DNA from: Rhytidiadelphus loreus
Taxonomy: Eukaryota > Streptophyta > Bryopsida > Hypnales > Hylocomiaceae
DNA length: 64,000 nt
Direction: 5' to 3'
Assembly: GCA_947034895.1 (NCBI GenBank)
Contig: OX344765.1
Location: forward strand, 45,017,001 to 45,081,000
The notes under the pieces are model-generated. The model was not told the origin of the DNA. It saw only the letters and a program-made list of their open reading frames with translations, and made no database searches. Position 1 is the first letter of the stretch; every line of letters starts with the position of its first letter. Both the position numbers and the translations under genes were made by a program. Of this stretch, positions 58,250 through 64,000 are shown piece after piece.

Positions 58250-59505
58250 CTAAGCACGTCCCATGTGCTTGCTTCCACCCACGCCATAGTTCCCCACCAG
58301 TCGATGGGGATTGGTGAGCTCCTTCCCTGCCACCAAAAAGAATGCCGTATGTCTGTGCACACGAACACCGGAAGCCCCACCAGTTGTCAATCAGCTTTAG
58401 AAGCTTAGCTCTAGTAAAAAAGAGGACACCGATTGAATCATAATTCCAATGCAAATGAACTGTTATATACTGCTCTGCAAGTCTTGTTACGGTAGTCAAA
58501 TTAGGATTTCACTCAGACCAAAGTTCTACATGTGCCACACAAATTTGAACTGCATTGTGTGGCACTTGTAGAACTTTGTATCCACTTGTATCCAATTCAA
58601 TGCAGTTCAAATTTGTAGAGAGTGAATCATTTCGATTTGTATCCAATTCAATGCAAGTCTTGCTACGGAGCTCCATTCTATATATTGATTGTATGAGTAT
58701 GGTCCTCAGCTGATCGACTTACTTGAAGAAGTTGAACATGCGGGTCTTGGAGTCGAAGTCAATTTCCGAGGTCTGGTCCAGAGCGGATTTCATGTGATAC
58801 AACCACCGCGCTGCTGCTCTCTCCGTGATGGGATACGGACCGTGTCTTGCGATGAGAGCTGTGGTACCTTTTCTCTGAGCGTACAAAGGGGGTCCTCCCA
58901 TCCTCTGAATGAAAAACTCATACTGGTTCTGAATGGCCTCGTCCTTGGTGGCATTCGCAAATATGCTTCGAAACCATTGCTGCTCGTCACTGTACACACT
59001 GCTCACGTACGTAATTAATCCCCACACAATCATATGAAGAGCATGACTGTCAGTACTGACTTTCTCGATCAACTGCTAACAAATTTTCAGTAAAATTATA
59101 CTTACAGTGTACAAAATCTTTCCGCAAAATCTTGAACAGAGGCTCATCCGTACATGGTTTTATGGGAGTGTCTCCCTCGGATCACATAGTGAAATATCAA
59201 AGGTCTCCACACGGGCATTGTCGTAGTGATAAAGAGAGACCTCTTCTTGAATCATGGACGGGCATCAGATGGAGATGGGGATGGGGACAATTGTCTCTAA
59301 GTTTACTGAAAACTATGAAAATTGGTACTGAAAGTGTGGAAATCCTAGTACTTAATTCAGTTTCTTACTTGGTGTAGAAATTAGTGGACAGCTGCACAAA
59401 TGTGTCGAAACCAAGCTTCTCGTATAAATTGACGTGGTCAATCGCCGCGGCCTCTTCCTTCCTCACACCACTCATGCAGGACGCTTGTCTCTGCAACGAC
59501 TGCAT
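58250..59505 (-). CDS. GLB3: Plant 2-on-2 (truncated) hemoglobin, 3 exons
   Basis: Exon 1 is 59505-59369 (ATG at 59505; donor AA|GTAAGA), exon 2 is 58998-58723 (acceptor GAGCAG; donor AA|GTAAGT), and exon 3 is 58352-58250 (acceptor TGCACAG; stop TAG). The joined product is 171 residues, close to Arabidopsis GLB3 (about 175). It starts [14 protein letters not shown]. Family landmarks are [20 protein letters not shown] (helix B, with the B10-type Tyr), [17 protein letters not shown] (~75-90), [10 protein letters not shown] with the likely heme-proximal His, and [12 protein letters not shown] in the last helix. It is a soluble heme protein that binds O2/NO, with a role in NO or hypoxia handling suggested for plant homologues. 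The C-terminal tail ([14 protein letters not shown]) is specific. A TATATATT about 30 bp before the ATG (59531-59538) is close for a promoter. Confidence 0.93.
58519..58576. repeat. Hairpin in hemoglobin intron 2
   Basis: AAAGTTCTACATGTGCCACACA and its complement (two mismatches) are separated by a short loop, giving a stem of about 22 bp inside the 370-nt intron. It could be a small MITE or a microRNA-like foldback. Parts of the loop sequence recur just left at 58600-58660. Confidence 0.75.
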
Positions 59506-60145
59506 TTTGGTTTACCTTACTTGAATAAAAAAAATATATACAGCTCTCTAGCTAGATCTTGACGTTCTCCAAATCTCCAATTAATTACACGCTTGAAAAT
59601 GTATACCGGTACTCTTCCACTCACTCGCCTGCAGCAAATAATATTATATAATTAGTGCCTCCTTCTAGCTAGCAAGGTACGTCATACACTATCAGATTCA
59701 CCTGCACGTCGTCATCCGATCACCCATTACATCCTCACCATATTCAGAATCTCTTACTTCCAGTATTTGGAACGGATCTCTACATATATCTCAGATTGAA
59801 AACCACGCCGTGTATAAGTAGTTCATTCAGAGGGTGATCGAGAGGACAACTAATTAACTATCACTGTTGAAATCTAGCTAGCTCTTCAGACACAGTGAAT
59901 ATTGTCATACACTGAATGAGCTAGTGATCTCTTCAACAGGAAGATCGAACTACGTCAGTACTATACTATACGTGGTGTAGAATCACTCAAGCATCATGGA
60001 AGTTGGGTACCTTGCACTGAATCATATCAGGAATATTATATTTCAAGCATTGAGTTAATACTCGCGGTGACGTACAATTCAAAACATGATCGAAGAGCTT
60101 GCAAATAAGCAAACCAGCACCACTGTTGATCGATCCATATGCTAG
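59506..60145. other. Upstream region of hemoglobin gene
   Basis: Enriched in CTAGCTAG-type palindromes. No other gene recognised. Confidence 0.4.
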
Positions 60146-60520
60146 TTGTGTAGCACGAGACAACATACCAATGAATCGAGATTTGTGAATGTGAAGACGG
60201 GACACGGATCCATCTTAAGTGGTATTATAAACCACGATACTTGCAAAATGCTGGCCAGGGAGGTTGCAGGAGAATTAACGAAGTGGTTGGGTGGGTTGCT
60301 CTGGAAGTGCACTAGTTGTGGCACCTGGTACTCTTCATATCAGCGGCGCTGCGCTGCGTCCGGAAAAAAACGTGGCGACTCGTGGGTAAGCTCGGAAGTT
60401 TTTGTTCTCATGGATTTAGGGTTCGAACTTTTCATTCCTGCGGTTGTACGTGCAATTAGGGCTCCCTCCAGTGGGGGCCAAGCCCTCATGCAGCCAGTAA
60501 AAGCTTACTGTTGTTGTTGA
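60146..60520 (+). CDS. Weak hypothetical ORF
   Basis: A 124-codon frame. From the internal ATG at 60248 it reads MLAREVAGELTKWLGGLLWKC, then a CTSCGTW Cys pair, then a basic stretch. Less AT-rich than its surroundings, which hints at a real exon or conserved region, but I recognise no family, and the second half loses coding character. It could be a first exon of an unrelated gene divergent from the hemoglobin gene. Confidence 0.25.
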   Translation: MCSTRQHTNESRFVNVKTGHGSILSGIINHDTCKMLAREVAGELTKWLGGLLWKCTSCGTWYSSYQRRCAASGKKRGDSWVSSEVFVLMDLGFELFIPAVVRAIRAPSSGGQALMQPVKAYCCC

Positions 60521-60812
60521 TGCTGCTTCGATTTCCAGTTCAATTTGATTCACTGTTTGGAATCGAGGTACCCAGGCTGAGTGCACTGATTTACCCTACG
60601 TAATATTTGTGGAACTTATCACTATAATGCAATGCACGAATATTTCAACTTGCACTAATTTACAATAGTATGTTGACTCTTGATGTGTTAGCAAAGTGAA
60701 TCTAGTCCCAAGGTGCACTTAAAGGCATTCCTAAAATCTTTGCTAACCCCACTCTTAATACTCCATATAGCAAATGAGAAAATATCGTTTGACTTTTAGT
60801 GTAAATTAGTGT

Positions 60813-61269
60813 CACTACACTAATAATGTTAATTAGTGTTTAGTGAAGATTAGTGTAGTCTACAATATTTACTCTTGAACACCAATTTCCAACCACTTTC
60901 CATTTAGTGTTGTTCATAGTAAGACTCAAAATCAATGTGCCCCTTCCGCTTCTACCACCTTTCCTTTCGCCGCCTCCCTCCTCTCCCACCTGCTCCTCTC
61001 TACCCACTCTTCTACACCCACTCCTCTCTGCTGGCTCCTCTGCACCTCCTCCCAAACACTAAATCTCAATTTGAAATTGAAAAAAAGTGGTACTCTCAAT
61101 AAACACTAAATATCAACTTTGTAAAATTTGGAAGGTGTAAAATATCATGGGTGATGGCAATTAGAGTTCAAGTTGAGATTTAGTGTGTACACATTATTGA
61201 TTCAATTAACATTTAGTGTTCAAGTTTGTAATTAGTATTACAAACACTAATTAACATTATTAGTGTAGT
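60813..61269. mobile_element. MITE with ACTACACTAATAATGTTAAT inverted ends
   Basis: About 28 bp at each end are inverted repeats (ACTACACTAATAATGTTAAT-TAGTGTTT; 60814 and 61269). Start CACTA-like on the left. No clear target duplication was found. The interior, including a pyrimidine-rich block (60935-61050), is non-coding. Confidence 0.65.
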
Positions 61270-62677
61270 AGTATTAGGATAAAGGCAGCGGTGGTCTAGA
61301 GGGTGGGCTTAGCTTCCCGTGCCAGCCATCCAAAGCATTCAACAACCTAAGCATCCAGAGCATTTTGAACTAAGATAAATACACCTAATTTTGACTGCTT
61401 TCTAAAACTAACCAATCTAAATTCTTTCCTAAAATGTACTCCCACTATTTCATGAAAATCTATAATCGCTCTTAGAAATACCTATTTTCAGCATTTTGAA
61501 AATTCATAGTTTATTCATACAGTGTCCAAAAAATGCATTTAAAGAGAATTTAGAATCCCCTTTTGACTATCAACAAGACTTCACAAAATAATTTCAGTAT
61601 AATGATGGGAACCATGTTGAATTGCTTATTTGTGGGTTTTTTGGTGTAGTTGCCTTACATCCAAATTTAATCTCCGCACCAGGCAGGAGGGTAACACTGT
61701 AACAGGATCTCACTAGATCCGCGAAACCCTAAAAATCGAGTATTTGCATCTCCAGATGGGAAGGGCAAACTGGCAAAAGTCTGTTCTTAGTCAAGTTCTA
61801 GGAAATGACTGGAGACTTGGTCAGGCTAGCTTCAAGTGGAAAATGTCAAGGAGATGTACATTCTCAAAAAACTTGATGGCCATATAAGTGAGAAGCCCGA
61901 ATTTTATGCTGCCCCACAATCGAGGGGATTATTGAGTCCTGCGTTTCGTTTCATATTCATGTTCTATTTTCGTTTAGAAGTTTTCAAGCACAAGTTATCA
62001 AGCAAGAAAAAACTGCTCCTTGTTTGATCCTCCTGGAGTCTTCTTGGAGTGAATGTAAACCACTTGTGTGTTATGTAGCCCATCTTTCATGAAGTTTGCT
62101 AACAAGCGTTGTGTGAAACTCCAAAGGGCGAAATGGAGGAAAACCAATTGAAGAGTGTATAAAAGAGGTCTAATGTAGCTATTTCAATGAAAAAAATAGT
62201 CAGATTTAACTGTTGATTAACTGTTGATTCAGGACACAAGCCATGCTAAGCAAGATTTGATGATCAACGATCGATTAAAGAGTGAACTTTTCTCTAGTTC
62301 CAGCCACGTACTAGGGGAAACAACATCGACGAGACCTCAGTAAAAAAAACTTGATAAGTGACGTTTGAAACTTACTGTTTGCACAGTCCACGTGTTGCAT
62401 TCTATAGTAGAATTATGATAAGACTTCCAAATGATCAACTACAAGGAATTTTGAATGAGTCAATATGAAGAAAGAATCTAGTCTGAAAGTCCGGAAAGGG
62501 CAATCAACAGCAGCGATCCGGATGGTTTTTGTTTAGCTTCTCAACTAGAACTATAGAATTCGTTGTACGAGATTGGTAATGTAAATTGTGGCACAATTGA
62601 TACTTCTTGTGAATCTAGGAAGCAAAATTTCTACAGTTGCGGACAAATTTGAAAGTAGAAGAGAAAAGGTACTCTTA
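61270..62677. other. Intergenic / 3' flank of the epsilon-tubulin gene
   Basis: No gene recognised. The minus-strand 3' UTR of epsilon-tubulin should lie just left of 62678. Confidence 0.4.
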
Positions 62678-64000
62678 CTACAGCTGCACAGTAACCGGCT
62701 GCAACCGTGTGAGACGTTGAGGAGTTTTTGCTGTCTCTAGCGTTTCGTACTCCTCAATCAGATCGTCCAGCATATCTGCCAAAAGAGACCGTCTTAACGA
62801 AGGCTGCAATAAACCAAAAAATTCATATACCCATCCTGTTGGAAACATTTGTACACCTAATTAGCATTTCCACGTTCCCTCTCTCATTGAGATGTTCTTA
62901 CTCATCTCAAAAGATCCCCTATGAGACTCACAAAGTTATTAATGGTAAGTTAAGGTTTAGCAAATAGAACATTAGATCAATAATGAGGTAATATAAAATT
63001 AAAGTAAAGGTAATTTTGATGTAATGTTAACTTCATACTTGCCAGTTCAGTATCAAGTTGATGTCAAGGACAGTAACATCATTCTACATTAAGTCACGCA
63101 TTAAGTTAGCCCCTTTTGCATTGTATTAACATTAAGTTATCATTTGTATAATTTCACCGAAATTAACTTAGCATTAACTCATCAAGAGACCTGTATGTAT
63201 CTTATGTCTATTAGCTTAACATTAGAAATTAAAGTCATTCTAATGGGGGTCTCTTGTGATGGAGCAATACAGGGGATAAAGAGAATTTGTGCCCAACGGA
63301 GTTTGTGACATGAAGAAATAGATTTCAGCATTACTTGTAGATGCACACTTACTGCTGGCAGTATCGAACATGGATACATCCATATACTCTGTGTAATGAT
63401 GCACATAAACTTTTCGCTTGTACAGCTGCTTGAAGCTCTCCTTCATTCCAATAAACCGGCTTCTGGATCATCCCCAAGGGATTAGTGCTCAGGTCTGACC
63501 CTCATAAACATACTACGTTAGATTTTCTTGGGAAACAAATGGATCACGCATATGATTACCAATTCAGACAATATCTTTAAAACAGACCTAGGAACGTGAT
63601 AAGTCCCCAAGATATGCCAATAATGGTTGCAAAAGCGTGTTACCGTATGCAAGTATTGTTGGCCAAGCACAGAAGAGAGCAGGGGCTGTGCACCGCAGGT
63701 TGACTGCAAAGTCCTACTTTGAAACCTTCTACATTCCAATGCGCCTGTGGAGGAGGAACACAAGTGTCAATTTTCCGTGCATTCCAAAATCGTTTTCATT
63801 GCTCCCAAATTTTGAATGGCAAAATAACAACTTAAATAACAAAATTGGATCCACACTAACCATGGTGAGTCGATGCTTCATCCGAGAAACATTTTCTTGA
63901 AGATCAGAAATGGTGCAGATGTTTCCACGCATGAGTAGTGCACACGCTAAGTAGGTCGAACCGATTGGATTCACCTTCATCAGCTGAGTCTCTCTCGAAA
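62678..64000 (-). CDS. TUBE1: Epsilon-tubulin, 3' half (4 exons visible, 5' end outside window)
   Basis: Exons on the minus strand: 64000-63861 (open at the window edge; donor ATG|GTTAGT), 63744-63644 (acceptor CCACAG; donor CG|GTAACA), 63462-63353 (acceptor ATCCAG; donor CA|GTAAGT) and 62775-62678 (acceptor TGGCAG; stop TAG). All junctions keep phase. Visible landmarks: STYLACALLMRGN followed by ISDLQENVSRM, WNVEGFKVGLCSQP, LLCLANNTC, FKQLYKRKVYVHHY, and the C-terminal helix MLDDLIEEYETLETAK. This matches the C-terminal domain of epsilon-tubulin and not alpha, beta or gamma, whose equivalents end in a Glu-rich tail. Epsilon-tubulin works at centrioles/basal bodies in building triplet microtubules, here presumably in spermatogenous cells. 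About 125 C-terminal codons are present. Confidence 0.9.

Noticed and set aside
60935..61055. Minus-strand Arg/Gly/Glu-rich 71-codon frame
   Set aside because: A pyrimidine-rich low-complexity block inside a MITE produces it.

Overview
The window looks like nuclear DNA of an early-diverging land plant. It is AT-rich, most genes have GT-AG introns, and it is packed with plant-type transposable elements. The best taxonomic clue is the 3' half of an epsilon-tubulin gene at the right edge (62678-64000, minus). Epsilon-tubulin belongs to organisms that build centrioles and flagella and is missing from flowering plants. A plant that has it should have swimming sperm (bryophyte, lycophyte, fern, cycad or Ginkgo). 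A second clear host gene is a three-exon plant 2-on-2 (truncated) hemoglobin at 58250-59505, minus.

Layout. 1-13.4 kb: AT-rich DNA with a CACTA-type MITE (656-884), an intronless EMSY-like (ENT plus Tudor) gene copy with an in-frame TAG (2602-3978), a partial copy of that gene's tail (10289-11350), two copies of a ~550-bp retroposon-like element with 16-19 bp target duplications (5371-5911 and 12668-13228), a fold-back repeat (5179-7080) and a TTAA-flanked element (7496-8930). 13428-56042: a Ty3/gypsy LTR retrotransposon on the minus strand with 2.98-kb, almost identical LTRs, a tRNA-Asp-like primer binding site, two small ORFs ahead of gag, gag-pol, and an extra ~900-residue ORF after pol. 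56.0-58.2 kb: small repeats. 58.2-64 kb: the two host genes, one weak ORF and a MITE.

Inside the retrotransposon's gag, a 24.3-kb DNA transposon has inserted (25276-49589). It has 28-bp near-identical terminal inverted repeats and a 4-bp TCTT duplication. Removing the insert plus one TCTT restores the gag frame exactly. Its multi-kilobase inverted arms hold outward-facing TATA boxes, four copies each of a 16-bp motif, and a 63-nt ATG exon ending at a splice donor. Its 10.5-kb core carries a two-exon DDE-like transposase gene (minus) and, on the plus strand, a coiled-coil RING protein, a repeat protein and a B3 DNA-binding domain. I take this giant, cargo-carrying transposon to be the main discovery candidate. 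Because it sits in a retrotransposon with near-identical LTRs, its insertion is probably recent.

The insertion order can be read from the sequence. A CACTA MITE (duplication TTG) was hit by the gypsy element (duplication CACTA/CATTA), which was then hit by the giant transposon (duplication TCTT). All family calls are from sequence reading alone; no searches were run.
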